From positions 142,078 to 206,077 of the forward strand of contig NZ_JBNNUK010000006.1 of assembly GCF_050279675.1 (NCBI RefSeq): 64,000 nt of DNA, written 5' to 3'. Source of the DNA: Viridibacillus sp050279675 (GTDB taxonomy: Bacteria > Bacillota > Bacilli > Bacillales_A > Planococcaceae). Below the pieces are notes generated by a model, which was not told the origin of the DNA, ran no database searches, and saw only the letters and a program-made list of their open reading frames with translations. Both the position numbers and the translations under genes were made by a program. This document shows, piece after piece, positions 51,532-62,459 of this stretch; the first letter of the stretch is position 1; each line of letters begins with the position of its first letter.

Positions 51532-53457
51532 ATGGCAATGGAAGAAAATAAACAGCCTGCTGCATATGATGCAGATCAGATACAAGTATTAGAAGGTTTA
51601 GAAGCAGTTCGTAAACGTCCGGGTATGTATATTGGTACGACGAGTTCTAAAGGTCTTCACCATTTGGTGTGGGAAATTGTAGATAACAGTATTGATGAAG
51701 CTTTAGCTGGATATTGTAATGAAATTAAAGTAACAATCGAAAAAGATAACTGGATCCGTGTCGACGATAACGGTCGTGGTATTCCTGTAAGTAATCAAGA
51801 AAAAATGGGGAAACCGGCTGTTGAGGTTATTATGACAGTGTTACATGCCGGAGGTAAATTTGGCGGTGGCGGATACAAAGTATCTGGTGGTCTACATGGT
51901 GTTGGTGCATCTGTAGTAAACGCATTATCAGTTTCAACTGAAGTGTATGTAAAACGCGATGGTCATATACATTTCTTAAGTTTTAGTCGCGGTCAAACAG
52001 ATCAACCACTTCAAATTATTGGCGATGCTGAAGAAACAGGAACAACAACACGCTTTAAAGCGGATCCTGAAATTTTCAAAGAAACAACAGTTTATGAGTT
52101 TGATATATTAGCTCACCGTATTCGTGAACTAGCTTACTTAAATCGTGGTATTAGTATTACGATAGCAGATGAACGTGGTGAAGAAGTACGTTCAAATACA
52201 TACCACTATGAAGGTGGTATTAAATCGTATGTTGAACATATTAACGAAAAGAAAGAACCTCTTCATGAAGCAATTGATTTAAAGGGCGAAAAAGATGGTA
52301 TTTCGGTTGAAATTGCTATGCAGTATAATGCTGGATTTGCCTCTAATATTTTCTCGTTTGCTAATAATATCAATACGTATGAAGGCGGTACGCATGAATC
52401 TGGATTTAAAACAGCTTTAACGCGAGTTATTAACGATTATGCGCGTAAAAATAATTTAATTAAAGATGCCGATGCGAATCTGTCAGGTGAAGATGTACGC
52501 GAAGGTTTAGTTGCTATCGTATCGATTAAACACCCCGATCCGCAGTTTGAAGGGCAAACGAAAACAAAGTTAGGTAACTCTGAAGTAAGTACAATTACAA
52601 ACTCATTGTTCTCAGAACGCTTTGAGCGATTTTTATTAGAAAATCCTGCTGTTTCTAGAACAATCATTGATAAAGGTTTGATGGCAGCTAGAGCACGCGT
52701 TGCAGCTAAAAAGGCACGTGAGTTTACTCGTCGTAAATCCGCTTTAGAAGTTTCTAGCTTACCAGGTAAATTAGCTGACTGTTCTTCTCGTCATCCTGAT
52801 GAGAGTGAAATTTACATCGTAGAGGGTGACTCTGCCGGTGGTTCAGCTAAATCAGGTCGTGATCGTCATTTCCAGGCAATATTACCTTTGCGTGGTAAAA
52901 TTTTAAACGTTGAAAAAGCACGTCTTGACAGAATCCTATCCAATGCTGAAATTCGAGCAATGATTACAGCAATTGGTACAGGTATTGGTGAAGATTTCGA
53001 ACTCAAAAAAGCACGTTATCATAAAATTGTTATCATGACCGATGCAGACGTAGATGGAGCACATATTCGAACTCTATTATTAACATTCTTTTTCCGATTC
53101 CTGCGACCGATAATCGAAGCAGGATATATCTATATTGCACAGCCCCCTTTGTATCAAGTAAAACAAGGGAAACATATTGAATATTGCTATAGCGATGAAG
53201 AACTTCAAGAAATTTTAGAGCGTCTCCCAAAATTACCAAAGCCGGGCATTCAGCGTTATAAAGGCCTTGGTGAAATGAATGCAGAGCAATTATGGGATAC
53301 GACAATGGATCCAGAACATCGTACATTACTGCAAGTTGAACTAGATGACGCAATAGAAGCAGACCGCATATTTGAACAATTGATGGGAGACGAAGTAGAA
53401 CCACGTCGTCAATTTATCGAGGAAAATGCTGTTTACGTGAAAAATCTAGATATTTAA
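51532..53457 (+). CDS. gyrB: DNA gyrase subunit B
   Basis: 641 residues from the ATG at 51532, 5 bases after AGGTGG; an in-frame GTG three codons earlier overlaps that site. GHKL ATPase motifs VDNSIDEALAG, DDNGRGIPV and GGLHGVGASVVNALS; TOPRIM motifs VEGDSAGGSAKSGRDRHFQA and MTDADVDGAHIRTLL. With GyrA it introduces negative supercoils and is the target of aminocoumarins. Confidence 0.98.
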   Translation: MAMEENKQPAAYDADQIQVLEGLEAVRKRPGMYIGTTSSKGLHHLVWEIVDNSIDEALAGYCNEIKVTIEKDNWIRVDDNGRGIPVSNQEKMGKPAVEVIMTVLHAGGKFGGGGYKVSGGLHGVGASVVNALSVSTEVYVKRDGHIHFLSFSRGQTDQPLQIIGDAEETGTTTRFKADPEIFKETTVYEFDILAHRIRELAYLNRGISITIADERGEEVRSNTYHYEGGIKSYVEHINEKKEPLHEAIDLKGEKDGISVEIAMQYNAGFASNIFSFANNINTYEGGTHESGFKTALTRVINDYARKNNLIKDADANLSGEDVREGLVAIVSIKHPDPQFEGQTKTKLGNSEVSTITNSLFSERFERFLLENPAVSRTIIDKGLMAARARVAAKKAREFTRRKSALEVSSLPGKLADCSSRHPDESEIYIVEGDSAGGSAKSGRDRHFQAILPLRGKILNVEKARLDRILSNAEIRAMITAIGTGIGEDFELKKARYHKIVIMTDADVDGAHIRTLLLTFFFRFLRPIIEAGYIYIAQPPLYQVKQGKHIEYCYSDEELQEILERLPKLPKPGIQRYKGLGEMNAEQLWDTTMDPEHRTLLQVELDDAIEADRIFEQLMGDEVEPRRQFIEENAVYVKNLDI

Positions 53458-53483
53458 CGAGCTAATGAAGGGAGGTAAGCACT

Positions 53484-56006
53484 TTGTCAGAAATTAATAA
53501 TCCTGGTGTTAAGGGGATTAACATAAGTAAAGAAATTAAGACTTCGTTTTTAAGTTATGCAATGAGTGTTATCGTCTCTCGTGCTTTACCTGATGTCCGC
53601 GATGGTTTAAAACCAGTACATCGTCGTATCTTGTACGGTATGCAAGAGTTAGGTAGTACTTCCGATAAGCCATATAAAAAATCAGCACGTATCGTTGGTG
53701 ACGTAATGGGGAAGTATCATCCTCATGGTGACTCATCTATTTATGATGCAATGGTACGTATGGCGCAAGATTTTAGCTATCGTTATATGTTAGTTGATGG
53801 TCATGGTAACTTCGGTTCTGTCGATGGTGATGGAGCTGCTGCCATGCGTTATACGGAATCCCGTATGTCTAAAATTGCAATGGAAATGCTGCGCGATATT
53901 AATAAAGACACGATCGATTACCAAGATAACTATGATGGTAATGAAAGAGAGCCAATCGTGTTACCGGCACGTTATCCAAACTTGCTTGTCAACGGCGCTT
54001 CAGGTATTGCTGTTGGTATGGCTACTAATATTCCTCCTCATCAATTAGGTGAGGTTATTGATGGTGTTTTAGCAATTTCTGATAATCCAGCAATTACAAC
54101 GGAAGAATTAATGGAAATTATTCCAGGACCAGACTTCCCTACAGGTGGTACAATTCTAGGCCGAAGCGGAATACGTCGTGCTTATGAAACTGGCCGTGGT
54201 TCTATTATTATTCGTGCTAAAGTTGAAATAGAACAAAAATCGAATGGTAAAGATACAATTGTTATTCACGAACTTCCTTACCAAGTAAATAAAGCAAAAT
54301 TAATCGAAAAAATTGCTGAGTTAGTACGAGACAAAAAAATCGATGGTATTACAAATATTAACGATGAGTCTGACCGTAAGGGTATGCGTGTAGCTATTGA
54401 TATTCGCAAAGATGCAAACTCTAATGTTGTATTGAATAACTTATATAAACAAACAGCGATGCAATCAAGCTTTGGTATTAACATGCTTGCGTTAGTAGAT
54501 GGACAACCAAAAGTTTTAAGTTTGAAAGAATCTCTTTATCATTATTTAGAACATCAAAAAGTAGTAATTCGCAGACGTACGCAATTCGAATTGAAAAAAG
54601 CTGAAGACCGTGCACATATTTTAGAAGGTTTACGTATTGCACTAGATCATATTGATGAGATTATTCACTTAATCCGCAGTTCACAAACAGGTGACGAAGC
54701 AAAAAGTGGCTTAATGGACAAATTCAGCCTAAGTGAACGTCAAGCACAAGCGATTTTAGATATGCGTTTACAACGCTTAACAGGTTTAGAACGTGAGAAA
54801 ATCGAAGGTGAATATCAAGAATTACAAGCTTTAATTGCTAAATTACGTGAAATCCTTGCGGACGAAGGTAAAATTCGCCAAATTATTCATGAAGAATTGC
54901 TTGAGGTAAAAGAACGTTTCAATGATAAACGTCGTACTGAAATCACTGCTGGCGGTATGGAAATGATTGAAGACGAAGATTTAATTCCCCGTGAGAATTC
55001 AGTTATTACCCTTACGCACAACGGCTATATCAAACGTTTACCTGCGAACACTTATCGTAGTCAAAAACGTGGAGGTCGTGGTGTTCAAGGGATGGGTACA
55101 AACGATGATGACTTTGTTGAACACCTAATGAATACATCTACGCATGATACAATTGTATTCTTTACATCTAAAGGTAAGGCATTCCGTGCAAAAGGCTATG
55201 AAATCCCTGAATACGGTCGCACAGCCAAAGGTTTACCAATTGTTAATTTATTAAGCGTTGATAAGGATGAACAAGTAACAGCAATGATACGTGTTCCTTC
55301 GTTTGAAGATGATGCTTACTTTATCTTCACTACGCGTACTGGTGTAACGAAGCGTACTCCAGTATCATACTTTGCTAATATTCGTAACAATGGTTTAATA
55401 GCTATTTCTCTACGTGAAGATGATGAATTAATTTCTGTTCGTCTTACAGACGGGGAAAAAGAAATCATCATTGGTACACGTAATGGTATGCTTGTACGAT
55501 TTAATGAAGAAGACATTCGATCAATGGGGCGTACAGCTGCAGGGGTTCGTGGTATCCGTTTAAAAGATGATGACTATGTTGTCGGAATGGAAATGATTGA
55601 GCCAGGACAAGAAATTTTAGTTGTAACAGAAAAAGGTTACGGGAAACGTACGCCAGAAGAAGAATATAGAATTCAAACTCGTGGTGGCGTTGGTATTAAA
55701 ACTTGCCAAATTACAGATAAGAACGGTCCTTTATCTGCTGTGAAAACAGTGGATGGTTCAGAGGACTTAATGCTTATTACAATTAACGGTATGTTGATTC
55801 GTATGGATATTAATGATATCTCTGTAACAGGACGTAGCACGCAAGGTGTCCGTCTAATTCGTCTAGGTGATGAAGAGCTTGTTGCAACAGTTGCAAAAGT
55901 TGCAAAAGAAGATGAAGAATTAGATGAAAGCGAAGAATCTGTTGAATTAGAAGAAACATCAGTAGAAGGAACTGATGCAGATTCTGAACCAACAGATGCA
56001 GAATAA
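53484..56006 (+). CDS. gyrA: DNA gyrase subunit A
   Basis: 840 residues from a TTG with GGAGG 9 bases upstream. The breakage-reunion domain has the catalytic tyrosine in AAAMRYTESRMSKIA and a quinolone-determining region HPHGDSSIYDAMVRMAQDF that keeps Ser and Asp at the positions usually changed in resistance. The GyrA box is QKRGGRGVQG, followed by a six-blade DNA-wrapping domain and an acidic tail (about 810-840). It starts 27 bases after gyrB, with which it is co-transcribed. Confidence 0.98.
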   Translation: MSEINNPGVKGINISKEIKTSFLSYAMSVIVSRALPDVRDGLKPVHRRILYGMQELGSTSDKPYKKSARIVGDVMGKYHPHGDSSIYDAMVRMAQDFSYRYMLVDGHGNFGSVDGDGAAAMRYTESRMSKIAMEMLRDINKDTIDYQDNYDGNEREPIVLPARYPNLLVNGASGIAVGMATNIPPHQLGEVIDGVLAISDNPAITTEELMEIIPGPDFPTGGTILGRSGIRRAYETGRGSIIIRAKVEIEQKSNGKDTIVIHELPYQVNKAKLIEKIAELVRDKKIDGITNINDESDRKGMRVAIDIRKDANSNVVLNNLYKQTAMQSSFGINMLALVDGQPKVLSLKESLYHYLEHQKVVIRRRTQFELKKAEDRAHILEGLRIALDHIDEIIHLIRSSQTGDEAKSGLMDKFSLSERQAQAILDMRLQRLTGLEREKIEGEYQELQALIAKLREILADEGKIRQIIHEELLEVKERFNDKRRTEITAGGMEMIEDEDLIPRENSVITLTHNGYIKRLPANTYRSQKRGGRGVQGMGTNDDDFVEHLMNTSTHDTIVFFTSKGKAFRAKGYEIPEYGRTAKGLPIVNLLSVDKDEQVTAMIRVPSFEDDAYFIFTTRTGVTKRTPVSYFANIRNNGLIAISLREDDELISVRLTDGEKEIIIGTRNGMLVRFNEEDIRSMGRTAAGVRGIRLKDDDYVVGMEMIEPGQEILVVTEKGYGKRTPEEEYRIQTRGGVGIKTCQITDKNGPLSAVKTVDGSEDLMLITINGMLIRMDINDISVTGRSTQGVRLIRLGDEELVATVAKVAKEDEELDESEESVELEETSVEGTDADSEPTDAE

Positions 56007-56023
56007 TTTTATTTATTAATATG

Positions 56024-56060
56024 AAGAACCTCGATTAAGACTTATCGAGGTTCTTTTTTT
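56024..56060 (+). terminator. Terminator of gyrBA
   Basis: AAGAACCTCGAT (56024-56035) pairs with ATCGAGGTTCTT (56044-56055), followed by Ts. Confidence 0.92.
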
Positions 56061-56588
56061 ATTATTATTTTCATAACTTTAATAGACGTAGTGTAATAAA
56101 GAAAGGAAATTAACTGTAATTTACCTGGCTTTAGGAATGAGCAAAGGATGAGGTGACGTGACGAACAAAGAAACCCAATATTATAGTGTTTTTTAGGAAA
56201 CTTCATTTATAATTCTGTAAAAAACGACAAAAAATGATTTCACTATGGGAATAAATAAAATACTATAGAAAGTAATATATTATATTTAAATATTATATTT
56301 AAATGCTTTCCTACTTTAGAGTAATAGATTAATAGATACTGTTAAACGCTTTACACTTCAAATAGATTGAATCTTCATATTTTTATACTATATTAAGAAA
56401 AAATAATTAAATAGATTGACTAAAATTGGAATGAGTGTGTAAAATGTAAATCAATATATAACATTTGTAAGAGTTTTTTAAAGTATTTGACATATTATTT
56501 AATTTTATGTATATATTTTTGCTCGATAAACTGTTATTATTTTCTTAATATTCTTTCTACATTACGAGTTTTTGAAAGGAGATCTATT
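56061..56588. other. AT-rich promoter region of the opp operon
   Basis: About 530 bases, very AT-rich, with a short direct repeat TATTATATTTAAA twice near 56277-56303. It should contain the opp promoter. No gene or recognised riboswitch was found; a frame open from 56487 lacks a ribosome site before 56589. Confidence 0.55.
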
Positions 56589-57602
56589 TTGGGTAGCTCA
56601 GAGAATTTATTAACCATCAGGAATTTACACACCGGTTTTCGAATAAAGGATACATATTATAATGCTGTTGATGATATTTCTATTAATTTAAATAAAAATG
56701 AGATTTTAGCTATAGTTGGAGAATCGGGTTGTGGTAAAAGTACACTTGCTACTTCAATTCTTGGTTTACACGTTGCAAATAACACGAAAGTCACAGGTGA
56801 GATACTTTATAAAGATTTAAACCTTGCAGGACTTCCAGAAGATAAGTTTAATGATATTCGTGGAAATGATATCGGGATGATATTCCAGGATCCATTATCT
56901 GCATTAAATCCTTTAATGCGAATCGGTGAACAAATTTCAGAATCTTTAGTCTATCATACGAAATTTACAAAAGAGCAGAGGGTTGAACGTGTTCTTGAAC
57001 TGTTAAATCAAGTTGGAATACCTAATCCTGAAAGAGTTGCAAGACAGTTTCCACATCAATTATCAGGTGGAATGCGTCAACGTGTCATAATTGCCATTGC
57101 CATTGCTTGCAAACCAGCTATTATCGTAGCGGATGAGCCAACAACAGCGCTAGATGTTACGATTCAAGCACAAATACTAGATTTATTGAAAGAATTACAA
57201 GCAGAGACAAAGAGTGGAATTATATTAATTACACATGACCTTGGAGTAGTTGCAGAAGTCGCAGATCGTGTTGCGGTTATGTATGCAGGTCAAATTATTG
57301 AGGAAGCGCCAGTAGAGGAGTTATTTAATAACCCTAAGCATCCTTATACAAGATCACTACTAAACTCAATTCCTCAGATGAATAGCGAGAATGAGAAACT
57401 TCAAGTAATTAAAGGTATAGTACCATCACTCAAAAACTTACCGCGTCAAGGGTGCCGTTTTTCATCTCGAATTCCGTGGCTTGCAGCAGATACACATGAG
57501 GAAAACCCCGTATTACATGAAGTTTCCCCTGGTCACCTTGTCAGATGTACTTGCTGGAAACACTTTGATTTCGAAGGTGCAGAAGGGGGACAACTAAGAT
57601 GA
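56589..57602 (+). CDS. oppD: Oligopeptide ABC transporter ATPase OppD
   Basis: 337 residues from a TTG at 56589 with AAAGGAGA 8 bases upstream. Walker A GESGCGKSTLATSILG, signature LSGGMRQRVIIAIAIACKPA, Walker B IIVADEPTTALD, and a C-terminal oligopeptide-transporter segment with cysteines (GCRFSSRIP, LVRCTCWKH) that in the family can hold an iron-sulfur cluster. It powers peptide uptake together with OppF. Its stop overlaps the oppF start (ATGA). Confidence 0.95.
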   Translation: MGSSENLLTIRNLHTGFRIKDTYYNAVDDISINLNKNEILAIVGESGCGKSTLATSILGLHVANNTKVTGEILYKDLNLAGLPEDKFNDIRGNDIGMIFQDPLSALNPLMRIGEQISESLVYHTKFTKEQRVERVLELLNQVGIPNPERVARQFPHQLSGGMRQRVIIAIAIACKPAIIVADEPTTALDVTIQAQILDLLKELQAETKSGIILITHDLGVVAEVADRVAVMYAGQIIEEAPVEELFNNPKHPYTRSLLNSIPQMNSENEKLQVIKGIVPSLKNLPRQGCRFSSRIPWLAADTHEENPVLHEVSPGHLVRCTCWKHFDFEGAEGGQLR

Positions 57603-58546
57603 GTTTTATGCAAATAAAAGATTTATGTGTACATTACCCAATTCGTGGTGGCTTTTTCAATACAGTAGTTGATCATGTTTATGCAGTTGATGGTGTTAAC
57701 ATGGAATTCGAAAAGGGTAAGACGTATGGATTAGTTGGAGAATCTGGATCAGGTAAATCAACTACAGGAAAGGCAATTATTGGCCTTGAAAAAATTACAT
57801 CAGGTAGCATTATTTATGAGGGTGTAAACGTTACGAACCAGCGACGAGAGCGGAACTCATCATATAACAGAGATATTCAGATGATTTTTCAAGATTCCCA
57901 TTCTAGCATGAACCCACGAAAACGAATAAAAGATATTATTGCAGAGCCTATTCGGAATTTTTTGAAATTAAGTGATCACGAGGAAAATAAGAGAATCAAT
58001 GAATTACTAGCAATTGTTGGGATGCCTGAGGATGCTAAGTATAAATATCCGCATGAATTTTCAGGAGGACAAAAACAACGTATAGGTATTGCTCGTGCAG
58101 TAGCATGTAAGCCAAAAATGATTATCGCAGATGAACCCGTTTCAGCGCTTGATTTGTCAGTACAAGCACAGGTTTTAAACTTCATGAAGGATATTCAAGA
58201 GGAATACGGATTGAGCTATTTATTCATTTCTCACGACCTAGGTGTTGTAAAACACATGTGTGATCATATTTCAATTATGTATAAAGGTCGTTTTGTTGAA
58301 ACAGGTCGTCGTGAAGATGTTTATAAAAATCCACAACATATTTACACGCAAAGACTATTATCAGCAATTCCTAATATTGAGCCATCTACTCGTATTGTAC
58401 GTAAAGCAGAGCGCCAAGGAGTAGAAGCACTTTATCAGTCCGAACAACATAATTATTATGATGAAAATGGCAAGGTCTACGCTCTAAAGCAAATAAGTGA
58501 TACGCATTCAGTTGCCATGAATATGCATGGAAAAGGAGGCAATTGA
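57599..58546 (+). CDS. oppF: Oligopeptide ABC transporter ATPase OppF
   Basis: 315 residues: Walker A GESGSGKSTTGKAIIG, signature FSGGQKQRIGIARAVACKPK, Walker B MIIADEPVSALD and FISHDLGVVKHMCDHI. It is the second nucleotide-binding subunit of the peptide importer and overlaps oppD by 4 bases. The tail includes an unusual extension ending MNMHGKGGN. Confidence 0.95.
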   Translation: MSFMQIKDLCVHYPIRGGFFNTVVDHVYAVDGVNMEFEKGKTYGLVGESGSGKSTTGKAIIGLEKITSGSIIYEGVNVTNQRRERNSSYNRDIQMIFQDSHSSMNPRKRIKDIIAEPIRNFLKLSDHEENKRINELLAIVGMPEDAKYKYPHEFSGGQKQRIGIARAVACKPKMIIADEPVSALDLSVQAQVLNFMKDIQEEYGLSYLFISHDLGVVKHMCDHISIMYKGRFVETGRREDVYKNPQHIYTQRLLSAIPNIEPSTRIVRKAERQGVEALYQSEQHNYYDENGKVYALKQISDTHSVAMNMHGKGGN

Positions 58547-58547
58547 A

Positions 58548-59510
58548 ATGTGGAAAACGATATTAAGACGTTTATTAGTTATGATTCCACAGTTGTTTGT
58601 TCTTAGTATAATAATCTTTATTATGGCGAAGTTTATGCCTGGTGATCCATTCACTGGATTAATAACGCCAGAAACAGATCCGAATGTAATAGAAGAACTA
58701 AAGATAAAGGCTGGGTTATATGATCCGTGGTATGTTCAATACTATCACTGGATTACAAATGCTTTCCAAGGAGATTTTGGTGAAAGTTATACATTTAAAG
58801 TAGCAGTTTCCACCCTTATAGGGGAACGCGCTTTAAATACTTTATGGTTATCACTATTGAGTGTTATTTTATTGTATGGTCTTGCAATTCCACTAGGGAT
58901 CTTAGCAGGTCGATACCAAGATTCTTTGCTGGATAAGGCAGTTGTTCTTTATAGTTTTGTTAGTTATGCAATACCAACGTTCGTATTGGCATTAATATTC
59001 CTGTTTATATTTGGATATCATTATCCGATATTCCCTACAAGCGGAACAGTAGATGTTCAGTATAGTCCAGGGACTGCAGGATATTTTTGGAGCAAGATAT
59101 ATCACATGTTATTACCAGCTATTACCTATGCTTTATTAGCTACTACTGGTGTAATTCAATATTTACGTACTGAAATAATTGATTCAAAATCAATGGATTA
59201 TGTTAAAACTGCACGTAGTAAAGGTCTTCCAATTTCAAAAGTGTATTCTAAACATATTTTCAGAAACTCCCTATTACCAATCGCTGCATTTTTTGGATTT
59301 ACAATTACAGGATTATTAGGTGGGTCAGTATTTATCGAAACAATCTTCGGTTATCCGGGGATGGGGCAGTTGTTTATTTCATCTATTCAATCACGTGATT
59401 ATAGCGTGATTACAACACTTGTTATGCTATTTGGCTTCTTAACATTATTAGGTAGTCTGCTGTCCGACATTATTATGAGTATTGTTGATCCAAGAATTCG
59501 GATAGAATGA
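58548..59510 (+). CDS. oppB: Oligopeptide ABC transporter permease OppB
   Basis: 320 residues from the ATG at 58548 with AAAGGAGG 9 bases upstream. Six membrane spans and the BPD permease loop DYVKTARSKGLPISKVYSKH (EAA motif). It starts 1 base after oppF. It forms the channel with OppC. Confidence 0.95.
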   Translation: MWKTILRRLLVMIPQLFVLSIIIFIMAKFMPGDPFTGLITPETDPNVIEELKIKAGLYDPWYVQYYHWITNAFQGDFGESYTFKVAVSTLIGERALNTLWLSLLSVILLYGLAIPLGILAGRYQDSLLDKAVVLYSFVSYAIPTFVLALIFLFIFGYHYPIFPTSGTVDVQYSPGTAGYFWSKIYHMLLPAITYALLATTGVIQYLRTEIIDSKSMDYVKTARSKGLPISKVYSKHIFRNSLLPIAAFFGFTITGLLGGSVFIETIFGYPGMGQLFISSIQSRDYSVITTLVMLFGFLTLLGSLLSDIIMSIVDPRIRIE

Positions 59511-59543
59511 CAAATCTTAATGACTAAGGAGAGGTGAATAGAG

Positions 59544-60458
59544 ATGACACAACGATCAGGAAATACTGAAATCACAAAGCAAGATAAAATTAAGAGCTCT
59601 CCACCAACTGGATTCCAAGTCATTATGAGGGAGTTCAAAAAGGATAAATTAGCAATGTTTTCACTAATTTTATTAGGGCTAATTATAGTGGGGGTTTATG
59701 TTGCAGCATTATTTATTGATCAAGAAGAAATCATGCGTATTAGTATAAGAGGTAAATATGCTGAACCTGGTGACGGGTTTATTCTTGGTGCAGATCACGG
59801 AGGAAGGTCAATTTTAGGGCAATTAATTATAGGGGCCAGAAACTCTATTACCATTGCTATTATTATTACAATAATTACTGGAATTGCCGGGGTTGTTATT
59901 GGTCTAGTAACAGGATATTTTGGCGGGTTTATTGATAATTTATTTATGCGCATCATAGATTTCTTTATGACTTTACCAACTTTGATGATTATAATCGTGT
60001 TCGTTACAATTATTCCTAAATACAGTGTAACGGCTTTTATATTGATAATGAGTGCTTTCTTATGGATAGGTACTGCAAGGCTTATACGGAGTAAATCTCT
60101 TTCAGAAAGCAGACGAGATTATGTAAGTGCTTCTAAGACAATGGGGACTCGTAATTCAACTATTATTTTTAAAGAAATCATGCCGAATTTAAGTTCGATT
60201 ATTATTGTTGATCTAACATTGAACTTTGCAGGAAACGTAGGCATTGAAACAGGATTATCCTTCCTTGGTTTTGGGCTACCACCGACGACGCCAAGTTTAG
60301 GAACTCTTGTTAGTTACGCAGCAAATCCTGAAATATTGTCTACGAAGTTATGGATCTGGTTACCTGCAGCATTACTAATTTTAGTATTGATGCTAGGAAT
60401 AAATTATGTTGGACAGGCATTACGCCGTTCAGCAGATGCAAGACAGAGATTAGGATAA
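59544..60458 (+). CDS. oppC: Oligopeptide ABC transporter permease OppC
   Basis: 304 residues, N-terminal cytoplasmic stretch then about six spans; the EAA loop is RRDYVSASKTMGTRNSTIIF and the C-terminus GLSFLGFGLPPTTPSLGTLV is typical of OppC/DppC. An AGGAGAGGTG ribosome site precedes the start. Confidence 0.95.
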   Translation: MTQRSGNTEITKQDKIKSSPPTGFQVIMREFKKDKLAMFSLILLGLIIVGVYVAALFIDQEEIMRISIRGKYAEPGDGFILGADHGGRSILGQLIIGARNSITIAIIITIITGIAGVVIGLVTGYFGGFIDNLFMRIIDFFMTLPTLMIIIVFVTIIPKYSVTAFILIMSAFLWIGTARLIRSKSLSESRRDYVSASKTMGTRNSTIIFKEIMPNLSSIIIVDLTLNFAGNVGIETGLSFLGFGLPPTTPSLGTLVSYAANPEILSTKLWIWLPAALLILVLMLGINYVGQALRRSADARQRLG

Positions 60459-60474
60459 TAAAGGAGGAAAAGGG

Positions 60475-62274
60475 ATGAAAAAAAAGAATTGGTCATTACT
60501 AGCGATGCTGTTAGTTTTTATGCTTGTTCTAGCAGCGTGTAGTGAAGACAAGAAAAAAGAAGATGGCGAAACTGGCAAAGGCGGAGACAAGCCAACAGAA
60601 AAAGTTGATACAAGCGCTTTCCCAGTTGCAGTAGAAAATAATGATGAGGCAATTAAAGGTGGTACTTTAGAAGTTGCACTTGTAAATGACTCACCATTCA
60701 AAGGGATTTTCTCATGGGAACTATACGAAGATGCTTATGATAAAGAAATTATGGATTATGCAAGTAATTCTTTATTTGACACAAAAGAAGACTTCCTTCT
60801 TAGCGATACAGGTATTGGCTCAATAAAAGTAGATACTGATAACAAAAAAGTAACAGTTAAAATTAAAAAAGATGTAAAATGGTCTGATGGTGAACCTCTA
60901 ACAATTGAAGATGTTATATACCCATATGAAATTATTGGTCATAAAGATTATACAGGTATTCGTTATGATGGTGATTTCAAAAATATTGTTGGTGCTTCTG
61001 AGTACCATTCAGGTAAAGCAAAAACAATCTCTGGTTTGAAAAAAATTGATGATCAAACTTTAGAAATTTCATTTAAAAAATTATCACCTGCTATTTATAA
61101 TGGCGGGGACGGTTTATGGGGCTATGCTGCACCAAAACACTATTTAAAAGACGTAGCGATTAAGGATTTAATTAAGTCTGATAAAATTCGTAAAACACCA
61201 GTTACTCTTGGAGCATTTAAATTCGATAAAATTGTAAATGGTGAATCAGTGCAATTCTTAGCAAACGAACATTATTGGAAAGGTAAACCTAAGATTGATA
61301 AAGTTGTATTAACAACAGTTCCTTCAACGCAAATTTCAGAAGGTTTAAAAGCTGGTAAATATGATCTTGCAACTTCATTTAAATCAACTGCATATGATTC
61401 AGTGAAAGATTTGAAAAACTTAACAGTATTAGGTCGTCCTGAATTAGCTTACTCTTACATTGGTTTTAAACTTGGTAAATGGGACTCTAAAAAAGGCGAA
61501 AACGTAACAGATCCAAATGCTAAAATGGGAGATGTTAAACTTCGTCAAGCATTTGCATATGCAATGGATGTTGAACAAGTAGCTGCAGAATACTATGGTG
61601 GTTTACGAACACGTGCTAACTCTTTAATTCCACCAGTATTTTCTGCATTCTATGATGACTCGTTAACAGGATTCAAATATGATCCAGAAAAAGCTATTAA
61701 ATTATTGGACGAAGCTGGTTACAAAGATGTAGATGGTGATGGTCTACGTGAAGATAAAAACGGTAAGAAACTTGAAATTAAATTAGCTGCTATGGCTGGC
61801 GACGATAAAGATGAAGCAATGATGCAGTTTTATTTACAAAACTGGAAAGATGTTGGTTTAAATGTAGTGTTAACAACAGGTCGTTTAATTGAATTCAACA
61901 GTTTCTACGATAAAGTAAAAGCTGATGACAAGGATATTGACGTGTATCAAGCTGCATGGGGTACTGGTACGAATCCTTCTCCAGGAGGTATCTATGCTCG
62001 CGATGCATCATTTAGCTATAGCCGTTTCACTTCTCCAGAGCTAGATAAATTATTAGCTAATATCGATTCTCCTGAAGCAATCGATCCGGAAGTTCGTGCA
62101 AAAGCATTTAAAGATTGGCAAAATTACATGGCTGAACAAGCGCCAGTTTACCCAACCTACTATCGTACAGAAATTATGCCAGTTAACAAACGTGTAAAAA
62201 ACTATAATAAAGACTGGGTTAATTATTCTGATATAAACGAATTAGAACTTACTGCTGACGCACCAATTAAATAA
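60475..62274 (+). CDS. oppA: Oligopeptide-binding lipoprotein OppA
   Basis: 599 residues. Lipoprotein signal with lipobox LAAC (Cys about 22), an acidic-lysine linker, then the SBP_bac_5 fold with VTVKIKKDVKWSDGEPLTIE, LRQAFAYAMDVEQVAAEYYG and PEKAIKLLDEAGYKDVDGDG. It captures extracellular peptides for the OppDFBC transporter. Last gene of oppDFBCA; placing the binding protein last differs from the B. subtilis oppABCDF order. Confidence 0.95.
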   Translation: MKKKNWSLLAMLLVFMLVLAACSEDKKKEDGETGKGGDKPTEKVDTSAFPVAVENNDEAIKGGTLEVALVNDSPFKGIFSWELYEDAYDKEIMDYASNSLFDTKEDFLLSDTGIGSIKVDTDNKKVTVKIKKDVKWSDGEPLTIEDVIYPYEIIGHKDYTGIRYDGDFKNIVGASEYHSGKAKTISGLKKIDDQTLEISFKKLSPAIYNGGDGLWGYAAPKHYLKDVAIKDLIKSDKIRKTPVTLGAFKFDKIVNGESVQFLANEHYWKGKPKIDKVVLTTVPSTQISEGLKAGKYDLATSFKSTAYDSVKDLKNLTVLGRPELAYSYIGFKLGKWDSKKGENVTDPNAKMGDVKLRQAFAYAMDVEQVAAEYYGGLRTRANSLIPPVFSAFYDDSLTGFKYDPEKAIKLLDEAGYKDVDGDGLREDKNGKKLEIKLAAMAGDDKDEAMMQFYLQNWKDVGLNVVLTTGRLIEFNSFYDKVKADDKDIDVYQAAWGTGTNPSPGGIYARDASFSYSRFTSPELDKLLANIDSPEAIDPEVRAKAFKDWQNYMAEQAPVYPTYYRTEIMPVNKRVKNYNKDWVNYSDINELELTADAPIK

Positions 62275-62298
62275 TAAAGTAAGTAATAATGATTATAG

Positions 62299-62347
62299 AA
62301 CCTCCGAGCAATTGTACTATATGTACAATGCTTGGGGTTTTTTTATA
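62299..62347 (+). terminator. Terminator of the opp operon
   Basis: AACCTCCGAGCA with TTGTAC pairs with GTACAA and TGCTTGGGGTT around a short loop, followed by seven Ts. Confidence 0.88.
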
Positions 62348-62459
62348 TATAAAATTTAAATGACAAAAGGACTAAATATTTATATTACAATTAAAGTAAG
62401 TTTTAGATACAATATATACTAGGACAAACTAATTATTTTTTTAAAAGGAGTGCGTGCAT